A stretch of 64,000 nucleotides of DNA from Climacium dendroides (Eukaryota; Streptophyta; Bryopsida; Hypnales; Climaciaceae), in the NCBI GenBank assembly GCA_950106755.1, contig OX467091.1, forward strand, positions 27,483,538-27,547,537, written 5' to 3'. The notes below the pieces were generated by a model. It saw only the letters and a program-made list of their open reading frames with translations, had not been told where the DNA came from and did not search any database. The translations under genes and the position numbers were made by a program. Shown here in pieces: positions 31,768 through 43,292 of the stretch. How positions within the stretch are numbered: the stretch's first letter is position 1; every line of letters starts with the position of its first letter.

Positions 31768-33591
31768 GGTAATCCTTCTTTTCCGCATCGAATGCAATGT
31801 TTGAGTGAGAAGTTTACAATTTCTATAATTGAGAAGGTGATGAAGAGATTATAAAAAATTAAGTTAATTCATTCACAATTGTTCACGCTCCAAGTCGGAA
31901 GGGGCTCACAGATACCAATTGGCACTGGATCTGCCCACTCCGCAAGGGAAACAACTGTGCGGAATAGGCCGTCCGCATCCCTCTTTATACCGTCCGCCAA
32001 CGCTGACATCACTACCTGAATCCGACGGGTGGACGGGCCAACCACCAGATCGGACGGGCAATATGCCCCGGCACGTCCAATCGCACGGCCTCCACGAACT
32101 GCGGACGACTGCATCGGACAGAGCTCGCGGACGGACGCTCTGACCGTGCGGCAGACGGACAGCGGATGGCGGACAGTCAGACGGATAGCGAATGGACAGC
32201 GAGCGGACAACGGACGGGCGGACGAGCGGACGGCGGACGAGCCATTTTTCTACACATTGAAGTGCATCACTTGGAATACCCTATGCTCGAATCAGATTCG
32301 TTAAAAATTAATTAAAAAATAAAATAAATATGGCATGTACTGAAATTTTCAGAATTTATAACAAGACATAAGTTGAAATCTCAAAAAAAATTGAGAAAAC
32401 AAATTGAAATCTCATAACAAATCCTAATTAAATGAATTAAAGCTTCCTAAATACTAAATAAGAAAGAAAATTATCTATGAGAATAAAGACTCAATTTCTT
32501 TTTTATTTGGCATTTTTTCAAATCTTTCTAAATTTTTAAATATCCAAGGCACAAAATTTTGATGTGAACTATACTTTGAAGTCTAATAATACTTAACCAA
32601 GTTGCTATTCTTAGTAGTTTATATATATTTATATATTTTAAAGTCTATTTTAAATCTAATTTTAGCATCAAAAATCCAATTTTCAAAATCATTGATTATG
32701 ATTTTTTTATTCAAGATTTTCTACAAGAGTGTCCATCACAAACTTGACTTTCATAGTGTTGAGGGCTTTTGGAAAGGAGCCTGAAATACACTAAATCTTG
32801 GAGAAAAAACCACATTAAAGATTCATTTAAAAAATTATAGAGTAGATTTTGAAATGCATGTTAGGCCCTTTATCCCCATATTTTTTTGGTGACTTGATTT
32901 CTTTCATATTTTTAGATCTTTCTGTAATTAGTTATGAATTTTTTTAAGTTGAAAGGCAACGGTCATTAAAAGTGACCATGTCCTAAAATGTGCTAGTACA
33001 TTCACTAAAGCAAAATGTACCTCTCCGTCATGATCAATCTTAGACACGGGTGTTTTTAGAGCAACTCCCTTATGGATTCACTTTATTTAATTTTAAAGGA
33101 AAATCATCTAAGTGACTACAATAAAGTACCTATGTTTTAGCATTAAACATGTTGATTACAAATGCATATTCTATATAAGAGGAAAACCAAAATATTAAAT
33201 TTCTTTTTTATTTTTAAGTAATAAATAAATAAACTTCTTTTTGTATTTTAAAAATAAAATATATAGAAACAAAAAGATAAATGAAAAAAAGAAAAAAATC
33301 TTTGTTTTTAATTAAATAAATAAATAAAAGATAAACATGCATATTTTTATATTTTTTTTTAATTGAGCCTTGAGAAAATTGAAGAGCACATGAATTGAAA
33401 ATCCGGCCCTAGAATCCGGCCCAAGGGGTTTAGATTAAGTAGGGCCGGATGGAAAAAACTGGGGCCGGATTAAAGAACGGATCAAAGGCAAATCCGGCCT
33501 TAGGCACAGTATAAACCCAGCCTTAGATAAAAGAACTTATACAAATAGAAACTAAAAATGTTTTATTGCTTCACGTTTCAAATTCTCCAAG

Positions 33592-33622
33592 AAAAAAAAA
33601 AAAAAAAAAAAAAACACACACA
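33592..33622. repeat. A-run and CA microsatellite
   Basis: A run of 23 A is followed by a short (CA)n tract inside the AT-rich part of island 2. Nothing nearby looks like a LINE or SINE body. Confidence 0.85.
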
Positions 33623-34182
33623 CAAAAACATATCTTTTATGGATTAGAAGATTATAATGCTTTTCTCATTACGACAGGGTTTTAGAGTTCTACTAATTCT
33701 AGAAATGTTGTGAAGTCTTACACTCTTTGTATACCCTTACTTTTAAAACAATCCTAATCAAAAAAGTACATTACAAAATACAGTACAAACATGGCGTTGC
33801 AGTGTGTGACATGCATAAGTTATATACATTTGGCTTCTCCATAAGTCCATATGTACAAAACACCTTGAAGTCAATGGAAATTGTCCATGAGGTTCAAAAC
33901 CAAAACCAAAACCAAAACCCTTGAAGTAATTGTTGTGATTGTAGCACCATCTCAATTCGGTCAATTGTAAATTATAACGTTTCACTTCATCACTAATATT
34001 GATCATGTTCTTGTTTTTTTCTTTCCCTTTGAAATATCCTACATGATGAAAAAAAAAAAAAAAAAATAATATCCTTTATGTCTAGTTAAAATTTGTATGC
34101 ATACAATTTCAAATGAATATTACAAATTTACAATTTGCTCAAAACAATGGCGTAATTTGAAATGTAGGAGACTAAGAGTTGA

Positions 34183-34215
34183 GGGTTTTAGGGTTTTAGG
34201 ATTTAGGGTTTAGGG
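34183..34215. repeat. Interstitial plant telomere-like repeat
   Basis: The stretch has five degenerate to perfect gggttta/gggtttta units, ending in tttagggtttaggg, the plant TTTAGGG type. It lies inside island 2, about 120 bp before its right CGGAC-rich end. Confidence 0.6.
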
Positions 34216-34540
34216 TCTCACTGTAAACTTCAAAGAACTCTAAATAATTATTTAAAATCTGATTATAACTTGTCTATTTTTGATTTTCTGGGTTAATGAC
34301 AAAAGCATAGGATGCTGAAACTTTAATTGACCCAAAAAAACTGACAGTAAATAAAGGCGGACGAGAAGAATCCTAGGTCTCATGCCAAATTGGAAAAAAT
34401 TTGGACGCCTCAAAATACTAGGTGACGGACTAGGCGGACGGGGCGGACGGGGCGGTCGGACGCAGTCGGGTCGTCCGCCGTTTGCCTGTCCGCTTCGACG
34501 GCGGACGGGGCAGCTTCGTCCGCCCGTCCATCGGAACTTA

Positions 34541-35275
34541 TCCAAATCTGGAAGTTCTTCAGGCGAATCTTCAGGCGATCCGGGAGTTCATTGGCGATCC
34601 GGGTGAAGTAATTAACAAAGCAATGTTGTTTGACGAAAAGGTGATGGAGACCGGAAGGCAGATTCCAGCCAACCTAATGATGGCCCTAGTGTCCTACCAC
34701 CACAAGATGGAGGCAATAGTAGATTCACTTCGCGAGGTGATGAAGGAGGTAGAAGAACGAAGAGAACGGGAGCAGGAACCGGAAACGGAGACGAAACTCG
34801 CACCCGCACCCCTTCCGGTACCCGCAGAAGAAGTTCAGGTGAAGGACAAGGTGGAGGACGTACCACGCTCTTCCATCTGGTCGGAGCCTAAGGAAGAAAT
34901 GACTTCCCTGCTAGGGGAAGTAACGGACATTGCTCTCAATGCAGCAGAAGTAGTGAAGGCTGCTGAGGAGGAGAAGACCGGAGAAGTGGAAACAACAAGT
35001 GAAGCGAAGAAAACATCGGAGGAGGTGAAGGCCGCAGATGAAGAAAAGACAAGATCTGGATAGGAACCATCCGAGAAGTAGAACGTGCCCAAACCAGGGC
35101 TGAGAAACAAGTTTATCGACCTAAGTGAATTATCTCCAATCTTTATAACCCTTCTCGCAAAGAAGGAGAAGGTATTTCCTTCCAGCCCACTCAAGTTAAC
35201 TTTGGGAAGTGAATCTGGGTCGAGGGAGGAAAGGAAGACCAGATCTCAGGGGCAAGGATTCGGGAAGGGTGGAAC
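34541..35275 (+). pseudogene. Family B LTR-encoded protein, central fragment
   Basis: This matches 820-1356 and then extends across the 147 bp that are missing at the chromovirus junction, up to 35275. Motifs are EVINKAMLFDEKVMETG, IPANLMMALVSYHHKMEAIV and an acidic tail with EEEKTGEVETTSEAKK. Stops occur at 35061 and 35079. The left end abuts island 2 and the right end is cut by the LTR that begins at 35276. It is valuable as the reference for the target sequence around the chromovirus. Confidence 0.7.
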
Positions 35276-35553
35276 TGTCGCAACTTGAATTTTTGTTTTG
35301 TTCAGTTTATCTAGAAATTAGAGCGGAAAGTAGTTGGGAAGAATCGGATTGGAATGCCAGTTGTAGGAAAACCGGATATATACATACGGAAAATGAAATG
35401 GTAGGTAGATCGGATTCAATTTAGTTGAAAGTTTCAAATTGGTTGGGACCGGAAACCCATCCGAAATTAGGGTAGAAACCGGATTAGGGTTGGACCGGAC
35501 GTCAAGCCACCAAACCGAAAATGGTCATTATGACCACGGCGGAGTCTTGGGGC

Positions 35554-35561
35554 TATTTAAG
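35554..35561 (+). promoter_or_regulatory. TATA-like box upstream of the LTR reading frame (family C)
   Basis: The motif tatttaag sits shortly after a conserved atggtcatta/tgac block that is also present at 39781 before tatataac. It lies about 210 bp before the reading frame. Confidence 0.5.
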
Positions 35562-35761
35562 GACCAAGCTTGCCAGTTTTACCTCTTTCATTTCCTCGCG
35601 AGATTGGGCGCTCCTCATGTTGTTTACAGCATTTGGTACCTTCGTGTCAGGAGAGAGTGCCTCAGTAGAATTTTAGTACTTTCGGTTGAGATCGGAGAGA
35701 GAAGAAAGGAACAAGACGTGTGGCTAGGAGCGGGTGAGGTAGAATTGGTGAGGAAATCCGT

Positions 35762-37451
35762 GTGAGAGGTAATCCACCCCATGCTGCTGCTACGTTGGAA
35801 GAGAACGGGGTCGGCAGGATCCGGTCCGGTCGAGGTGAAACTCCAGAAGATATTTCCGGTGAGTCCCTCAGACAAACAAGAGAAGGACCAACTCATAGAA
35901 GACTTAACTTTCTATGGGTTGTCAAGGGTTCACTGAGAAACCTTGGGGATTTTGGGAGGAGAGAATGGTGAAGGAACTCTTGGGCAAATTGTCCAATGAG
36001 TTCGATAACACCTTGAGAGGGAATCTGTCCCTCTGGACTGAAGAAGTCTGGAGAGGAGTGTATGATTTCCGGGTAGGGGTCTTGGAATGGCCGGCCGGAA
36101 GGATGAATTCATCCGGGATAAATTCCATGGCGTTCCCAATCCTAAAGACGGGTACGCAGTTGACGACTGCATAGACGATCGACACCACCGTCTTCTGAAG
36201 CTTTTGATTCCGATCCTCCATCCGGAGAAACCGACGAGGGTAACAATCACCCTAGGGAATACCATTTTCGGTTCTCTGAGTGGAATCCGGAACGTGGATT
36301 GGGCCCGGATCATTTTTGATCTAGTAACCCAACTCATCGGGAGGGTAGGAAAGAGTAGAGCTACCCTCATATGCGCGTACTTGTATCACTTGTACCATAA
36401 CCACCATCTCCTGACAAACGAGGAAGAGAAGGAGTGGAAGGCTCAGGGAGCTCTCCTGAAATATGGGAAATCAGAAAAAGACGAAAAAGCGGAATCGGTT
36501 CCGGATTCGGATCTAGAAACGGAAAAAGAGGAGGAAGAGGTACTACCGCCAATCAAGTGACATAAGACAACTCCTCCCCATAGGCGAGGAACACCTCCAA
36601 GTCATGGCCCGTCAACTCCGGATGAGAAGCGGAAGGCTGTTATGGAGGAAGAAATGGATCCACGAGATCCATTCAATAACTTGATTGCCATTCTCTCCAG
36701 TGTCCGGGCGGATTGGAAAGTGAAGTATCTGACCCTAGAGGCGATCGGGAAATTGGTGGATGTGCCGTCAGATAGCCAACTACCAGCAAAGGTAGCTGAC
36801 TGTATCACCGATCCGGTCGAGTACCGAAGGCGGGAGGAAGAAGTAATCCGACTTCAGACGGAGGTGGATACCTTGAAGGCGGAAAACTTCGGCTTGAAAG
36901 AGGAGGCAGCCGCCACGACGGAGATAGCAGAGGAAACGCGAAGGATAGCGGAGCAGGTGAAGGACGTGCTTGGAATATCTGGAACGGCCGCCACCAAGGC
37001 CAAACTATTCGATGACGAAGTCCATAAGGAGAAGAAACTATCCGATGCTAGGATAGTAAGGATTCTTACGGACTATGCGGTGCGGGTTGAGATGGCGGTG
37101 AAGGAGGCACGGATTTCAACGGACCGGATTGAAGAAAGCAGTTGGAAACTGACGGGAGCCATGTATTCTAAGGAGATTCATCTGTCAGAGCTCTCGCTAC
37201 CGGAGTCATTTCCGGATGTGTTAGCCATTGAAGAAGGGAAGGATAAGACTCTCAAGTCCAAGATGACTACACAGACATCTAAACCAGCCAACACCCCAGA
37301 ATCCGCCATCGATATGGAATCCACACCCGATTCCGATCAAGGCGATCCAGTTCCAAAACCTATGGATGGAGAACGAAACCGAAACCTGACTGAAATCTTC
37401 GAGGGGATGGAAGCCGAGCCGAAGAGTCCTACCTTAGGGTTAGGATTGTAG
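35762..37451 (+). pseudogene. Family C LTR-encoded protein, chimeric-LTR copy
   Basis: The N-terminus is broken by at least three frame changes (about 35830, 35911 and 36075). From about 36087 one frame runs to TAG at 37449 with a single TGA at 36558, which replaces an Arg-like codon. The conserved N-terminal domain is visible as GCQGFTEKPWGFWEERM, PNPKDGYAVDDC, ILHPEKPTRVTITLGNTIFG and YHLYHNHHLLT. An acidic linker follows. The C-terminal domain has ATKAKLFDDEVHKEKKLS, the family C form of the NKAxLF motif, then DGERNRNLTEIFE in the tail. It is not functional because of the N-terminal damage. Confidence 0.75.
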
Positions 37452-37813
37452 ATTAGTAAAATTTGTACATACTAGAAAAGTTAGAACGGAACCCTAAACG
37501 TAAACCGGCCGTGAAGAAGTTAAAAACTTAGAAAGTTATGTAGGGTAAATTTCTGAGGATAGGGTGGTGAAAATCTGAAGTTTTGGGATAGTTGTACATA
37601 ATTAGGAAAATTATTCTTTTTAGTGACACGGCCACTAGCAGTTGGAAAGTGACCGAGTCCGTAATTATAGGATCTGAGATCCACTTTTAGCAGAAGTAGT
37701 GGGAGTTTGAGTGAAAGTCAACATGGCTAGAAAATAGTAAGGGAATGAAACGTGTTTGGCCTTGATTGGCTGGAGGGTTACTTTTAGGTTAGGATTTTGA
37801 GGGAGTAGTTTAG

Positions 37814-37822
37814 TATTTAAAT
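37814..37822 (+). promoter_or_regulatory. TATA-like box in the family B tail of the chimeric LTR
   Basis: The motif tatttaaat lies 360 bp after the LTR protein stop and 1.15 kb before the LTR end. It matches 11352 and 56001. Confidence 0.55.
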
Positions 37823-38977
37823 CCGGGACTTCTTTGGTCCCGGTGTGCATCTTTATCTTACCTTCTTATATTCATGAGTACCTGGAAGTTCGCTCTTGGC
37901 GTGATTGAAACAAATCATAGTTGTGTGTACTTGACACTTGTCCGTGTTTTGGAAGTCCAGGATGGAAAGTGAGTGTAAGTGGATACAAGATGTACCCGGA
38001 TGCTGAGTTTATCCGGTCCAGTATTGGATTAGTGTGCATGGAACAAAGGCAGAAGGGATCTCTAGTGTGGACTAGGAATGGACTCGGAAGGAGTACAGAT
38101 TGAGGACCACTTTCCGGAAAGAGTAAGGGTTAGTATGCCTCCGCAGCGCTCGTTTCTCCTTATTGTCCCTACTAGTTTAGACCGGATTTAGGACTAACTT
38201 AGTAGGCTGTCGTTGTAGCATTGGTTAGGAGGGATTAGACCAGATTGCGTGACCTGCTGGACACGACTGGGTTTCTTTTCCAGTTGTGAGATGGTTTGTT
38301 TCTCATTTGTAGGATTTGAAAGTTTATTTTTGAAAGTTTGATCATATAGTGAAACTTCTGACACTTTAAAATCGGAGGGTAGGAGTTAAGCTTCCTTCCT
38401 AAATCCCAATTAACCAGATCCCTCATCGAGAGGTTAAAATCCACATGGTTACAAGTAGAGATCTAGACCGGATGTGAATACTAGAGGTTAAGGTTAGATC
38501 TGTGGAAACGCGGGTTCTGGTTCCGGTCTGTAGAACATAAATACATATAACTACCAAAGGTATGTGAATAGAAGTGTTGGGAGAGTTATAGGGTAGTGTA
38601 AAGTTGTGGGGTAGTAAACTAATCAGTTAGAGAGTCTGTGTGATAAACAAGTGGGTGTTAGACCGGAATCAATCCAGTCAGTGTTGTTAGATCGGGAAGA
38701 TCCGGTCTAAAGTATATTAGTAATTGTTGGACCAGAGGGATCCGATCGTGTTTGTCCAAGGAAACAAGGAGGCCAAGTAAAAGTTCCGGTCTATTGTTTT
38801 GCTTGGGGTTTTGTGTTTGTGTGTTTCGTGACCATGACTCTACCATTTTTCGGTAATTGTGAACCTAGGAAATTCGATCTTCGTGGGAACGATACTCGAG
38901 TCACTTTAACGCCTCTTTTAAGAAATATTGAGCCTCAGAGAAGGATTTTTGCTTTCCTATGCTACGACACGGAAAAG

Positions 38978-38995
38978 TAGCGCCGCTGCCGGGGA
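38978..38995 (+). other. Primer-binding site, tRNA-Asp type
   Basis: The sequence tagcgccgctgccgggga follows the chimeric LTR after eight bases. It differs by one base from the site at 17925 and extends with tcg, as tRNA-Asp does. Confidence 0.85.
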
Positions 38996-39140
38996 TCGAA
39001 AATACTTAGAATTAGCGATCCGGTCTCTGGAAGAGACGGTCACGAGAAGTTAAAACTTCTGTTGGAGTGTAGTATCTGAGTTCGTTAATCTGTTCAGAGG
39101 ATATCTGAGAAGTGCTGAACAGAGAACATAGAACTTATCC

Positions 39141-39271
39141 ATGAATAGAAAGGGAGGAGAAGGAACTTCGTCTAGAAGATCTGCCCAGAATATTCGTGGA
39201 GACGTTCTTGTTCATGCGCTACCTAGCGTAAATGTGAACCCAAGGTTATATCCTATGTCTGGGGACACCAT
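39141..39271 (+). pseudogene. gag: Athila/Tat-like Gag, N-terminal piece
   Basis: The ATG at 39141 (MNRKGGEGTSSRRSAQN) lies 145 bp after the primer-binding site, as the Gag start at 18063 does after its own. After 44 codons the frame is interrupted by the inverted family C LTR, and it resumes at 44622. The sequence around the insertion (accat left, accgt right) restores the reading frame when the insert is ignored. Confidence 0.7.
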
Positions 39272-39814
39272 TGTCGCAGCACAGGGTAAGCAATTTCCCT
39301 ATTATACTCACAAAAATCACCCTAGAGCATAACAAAATGACCCTAAAGATCGAACCCACGAGATCCTGTGAAGTAGCTAACTCTAACAAGGAGATAAACC
39401 CAATTAAACCCCTTAATTCTACTTTTCCGGTCCTACCTCTGACGACCGGAACATCAAAAAAACCAACTGGAAAACTTCGACCGGACTGTATCCTACTTCC
39501 GGTTTTACTAGTTCCCCAATCTTTGGTGTTGCAGCTCAAATTTTTGGTTTTCTTTGAATTAATTAAAATCGGAACGGAAACCAATGCCTAGGTATTCGGA
39601 TCCGGTTAAGAAATTGTAGGAAACCGGAAATTATTAGCGACAAAGAGATAGCGGCAAATCGGGTTAGATTCTATCCGGATCGGTGATAGAATGGAAACGG
39701 ATTCTTATCCGTATTTTGGTCTGACCAGATTAGGACGGACCGGATCACTACCTAGACCGGATTCATGAACCGGATCGGAAATGGTCATGCTGACGTGTCT
39801 TAGGGAATTAGGGG

Positions 39815-39822
39815 TATATAAC
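39815..39822 (+). promoter_or_regulatory. Upstream TATA-like box of the ORF-less family C LTR
   Basis: The motif tatataac is in the same context as the box at 35554. Confidence 0.5.
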
Positions 39823-40086
39823 GATTGGTCACCCCAGTCTCAGTCCCTTTTGCCATCTTCGCCTTCTGTGAATGTTGTGCGCACGCCTTGTGCTTTTCAA
39901 CCATGTACCTTAAAGTTGGAGCTGGAGTGTGGTTGTTGGTGCGCCTCTTTTCCTCGTGTTTCTATAGCCTGCAGGTTTCCGGTTGAGATCGGAGGGTGAA
40001 AAGAGAGGAACGAGACGTGTGGCTAGGAGAGAGTGAGGTAGAATTATAAATACTTAGGAGTAGGATTAAAACTGGAATTATAGATT

Positions 40087-40256
40087 AGGACTGAAACCGG
40101 ATTGGGACTGAAATCGGATCGGGACTAAAACCGGATCGGGACTGAAACCGGATCGGGACTGAAACCGGATTGGGACTGAAACCGGATCGGGACTAAAACC
40201 GGATCGGGACTGAAACCGGATCGGGACTAAAACCGGATTGGGACTGAAACCGGATT
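40087..40256 (+). repeat. 17-bp minisatellite, about 10 units
   Basis: The unit is gggactRaaaccggatY with only a few variant positions between copies, followed by degenerate units to about 40285. It lies exactly where the LTR protein gene sits in other family C copies. Confidence 0.92.
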
Positions 40257-40386
40257 TGTATCTGAAACCGGATTGGTAGGTGAACCGGATTGAGGATCCG
40301 ATTAGAGCTAGTTAGGTCAACCGGAAGTTCCGCCAGAATGACGGCAGTCTTTCGCGGGCTTTTTGCGCCCTTGTAAATTCAAAATG

Positions 40387-40394
40387 TATATAAG
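40387..40394 (+). promoter_or_regulatory. Downstream TATA-like box, family C
   Basis: The motif tatataag lies about 1.05 kb before the LTR end. The inverted C copy has the equivalent box (complement of gttttatata) at 42217-42226. Confidence 0.55.
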
Positions 40395-40855
40395 CCAGTC
40401 CCTGCGGGGATGGCGGGGGCCTTCTTTTGCAAACTTTCTCTCGTCTTCTATTGTTTCCTTTGTGTGTGTACTTCTCTCCCAAGCGTGGCAGTGGTGTGTG
40501 ACAGGGAATCAAGTTGGCGCGTGTAAGTGTGTTGGAGGATTGTCCCCTTTGGTATCTTAGTTCCTGGTCTATGTGCATGTGAGTGGGTAGTCAAGAGTTG
40601 GGAGTGAATTCTGGTCCCTCAACATAGCTGGAGTTCAAGATTTCCAGGTGAGAAAGCCGTTGTTAGGATTAGGTGGTTGGGGAGGGAGTCCTTGATCACG
40701 CTAAGTCTCCCGGATGGGAATTCCGGTTGAGCATCCGATCTTCTGTGAGGTCTCGCCACCGTGAGTGGTAAAACGGAAAGGACTTTGGTGAGTGATGGCA
40801 TGGGCGGATACACTTGCAGCCACCTGACTTCGTACGGATCGGGACGAGTGCTGAG

Positions 40856-40904
40856 GTCATTGTAGTATGAGAGGATCGTACAGGGGACCCTTGTGTGACC
40901 TATT
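40856..40904 (+). promoter_or_regulatory. Conserved LTR block gtcattgtag ... gtgacctatt (family C)
   Basis: This is the family C copy of the two-part block. The inverted copy shows its complement (ctacaacgac) near 41751. Confidence 0.55.
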
Positions 40905-42216
40905 ATCCGGATTGCTATCAGGGTGATTGTGAGGGGTCAAACCGGATCCGGATTAGAGTAGGAGGATAGGAAGATAGGAAGTGGGTCTCCAGTCACTATA
41001 ATCTGCGGGAGGAGTGGTGGGCCTACCACTCTCAAATCCAAGAGGCGACCCCCCTGATGGTGAAACAGAGGCAAAACCAAACCGGGAGAGGATAAGAGAC
41101 TAGAAAGGTGATCTGGAGCGGATTAGTTCGGAGAGGAATTTAGGACCGGATTAGTCTAAGACCGGATATGAGCGGATTCCTGGATAGTGAGAATCCGTCT
41201 GACAGGCCAAACCGGAAGTAGGAAGTAATCCAGTTTGGGGTTTTCTGGGTGTTTGGGAAGTTTCCGGTTCCTGTGTTAGGACCGGATTTTAGGAAAGGAA
41301 AAGCAAACTGGGCTTAATCGCTTAATAAGGCTAGATACTTCACAGGATCTCGTGGGTTCGATCTTTAGGGTCATCAAGTTATGTTCTAAGGTGATTTTTG
41401 AGGGTATAACAGGGAATTTACTTACTCTGTGCTATGACATCTGGACTGACTTCTCGATTCTGAACCTTGCAACTTCCGGTCCTATGTACCCTCCTGGGCG
41501 GATCCGATCCGGTCCACCCTTTCGTACTCGGTTTAGTTTTACCTCTGTTTTACCATCAGAGGGTTCGCCGCTTGCTTTGAAAGTGGTAGGCCTACCACTC
41601 CTTCCGTGAATTATAGTGGCTGAAGACCCACTTTCCTATCCACTGATCCCCTAACTAACACGGATCCGGTTTGGTCCTTCACAGTAATCCGGATAGTAAC
41701 CCGAATCACAGGTCACACAAAGACCCCCCCCGTACGATCCTCTCATACTACAACGACCTTGACACTGATCCGTTCCGTACGAAGCTAGGTGGCTACAAGT
41801 GCATCCGTCCGTTCCAACATCTACGAAAGTTCTTCCGTTCACCCACAACGGTGGCAAGACCTCACAAGAGTCAGGATACTCAACCGGATTTCCCACCCAG
41901 GAATTCTAACGCAACTAAGGAATCCCTCCCTATCCGCCTAGCCTGATCAACGGATCTCTTACCCGGAATGCTAAACTTCTGTAGTTGTTGAGGCACTGGA
42001 ATCCACTCCTAACTCTTCATAACCTACTCGTATGTACCTAGAACCGGAAACATACATCAAGGGGAGAAATTCTATCAACACCTCCGTACTCACTTTCCTA
42101 CTCTGACTCCGTGCACTCCTGCCAACACTCGGGAAAATTACACAAAAGTTAGGTTAAAGCAAAGTACACAAGGAAATGCCAAAAGAACTCCTCCCTAGTC
42201 TCCAACTCAGAGACTG

Positions 42217-42226
42217 TTTTATATAC
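42217..42226 (-). promoter_or_regulatory. Downstream TATA-like box of the inverted family C LTR
   Basis: Read on the minus strand it is tatataaaac, about 120 bp after the LTR protein stop codon. Confidence 0.5.
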
Positions 42227-42341
42227 AAAAAGCAAAAAGCAAAAAGTGAATACATGATTTCCGCCTCTGAAGGCGCTGACAATCCAATCCTACCTTATCC
42301 TAACCGGATTCCATTCCGGTTCCTACCTATAAGTCCTATTT

Positions 42342-43256
42342 TTACAATTCTTTTTGTTCCGTCTCATACACTCGGGATCCAATGGTAGGGCTTTCATCAG
42401 ATCTCTCCAACTGCTCGAAGACCTCATTTAGATTCCGATTTCGTTCCCCATCCGTAGGTAGAACTGGATGATCTTCCTCAACTTCCGGGGAGTCCAAATC
42501 TATCGGCTGATGTCCGGTCGAAGGCGTCTCCTTCTTTGCCCTACTTGACTGGGGCGTCTTGTCCTTTCCCGGTTCCTGAGCTACGTCTTCCGGAAACAAG
42601 TCCGGAAGAGAAATTTCAGAGAGCCGGACCGGAATCTCCGTCAACTTCTAGCTGCTCTCCACGATCTGGTCCGCTAACTCCCGTGCCTTGGATAGGAGCT
42701 TCTCCATCTGCTCCTCAAAATCGGTGAGGATGTGCACCACCCTTGTTCCGGATATCTTCTTTTCCTTGTGCACCTCCTCTTCGAACAAGCATGCCTTGGT
42801 GACCGCGGCTACGGGCCCTCCAAGCACGTCCTTCACTTCTGCGGCCAACTTCTTCATTTCCTCTGCCATCTCCTTTGTCGCGGTGGCGTTCTCGAGCAAC
42901 GCGAAAAGTTCGGCCTTGAGGGTGTCCACTTCATCGTGCTGCCGCTTGCTGTCCTCCTTCATCTTTCGGAGCTCATCCGGATTGATAACACTCTCAGCTA
43001 CCTTCCGCAGCAACTGACTGTCCGGTTCTGCTCTGATTAATTCCGCGATCTCCCCGAGCGTCCGCTTGTTAACTTCCCAATCCGCCCGGATTCCGTAGAG
43101 GATCCCAACCAACTCGTCGAACGGATCTGCGGTTCCCGATCCGGATGCCACATCCGGTCCGGTTGGAGTCTCCCCTCTGCGCGGACGCGGATGTCTCGGG
43201 GGCGTTCCTTGATTCCGAGTCGGTGTGGTCTTCTGCCTCTTGGCGGGAACATACGG

Positions 43257-43292
<36 letters not shown>

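Larger units (their letters stand above)
31768..34535. mobile_element. AT-rich island 2 with CGGAC-rich segments in the middle and at the right end
   Basis: CGGAC/GTCCG-rich DNA lies at about 31960-32240 and again at about 34340-34535. Between them is about 2 kb of strongly AT-rich, apparently non-coding sequence (32290-34250) with A/T runs. The layout looks like two truncated or abutting copies of the same kind of element as island 1: one contributes the gene start (31146-32240) and one the AT-rich part with its end at 34535. The right flank is family B reading-frame sequence. Boundaries are approximate. Confidence 0.4.
35276..38969 (+). repeat. Chimeric protein-coding LTR: family C front, family B tail (5' LTR)
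   Basis: It starts tgtcgcaacttg and ends gctacgaca, 3,694 bp, and is followed eight bases later by a tRNA-Asp-type primer-binding site, so it is a 5' LTR. The front and reading frame are family C (compare 39527 onward and the reverse copy 39272-44621). From about 37490 the sequence switches to the family B tail (compare 11045-12508), including the last codons of the B protein. The switch lies 40 bp after the C stop codon. Confidence 0.78.
39527..41439 (+). repeat. Family C LTR without reading frame (solo, 1.9 kb)
   Basis: It starts tgttgcagctc and ends gctatgaca. It is flanked by tttgg and tctgg, a probable 5-bp duplication with one change. It keeps the family C leader, both TATA-like boxes and the R/U5-like tail, but the protein-coding part between them is absent and a 17-bp minisatellite occupies that place. 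Confidence 0.78.

Noticed and set aside
33592..33622. Poly(A) tail of a LINE or SINE
   Set aside because: There is no upstream RT, no polymerase III boxes that I can identify, and no flanking duplication.
40087..40256. CRISPR-like array at the 17-bp repeats
   Set aside because: The units are directly adjacent with no spacers, so it is a minisatellite.
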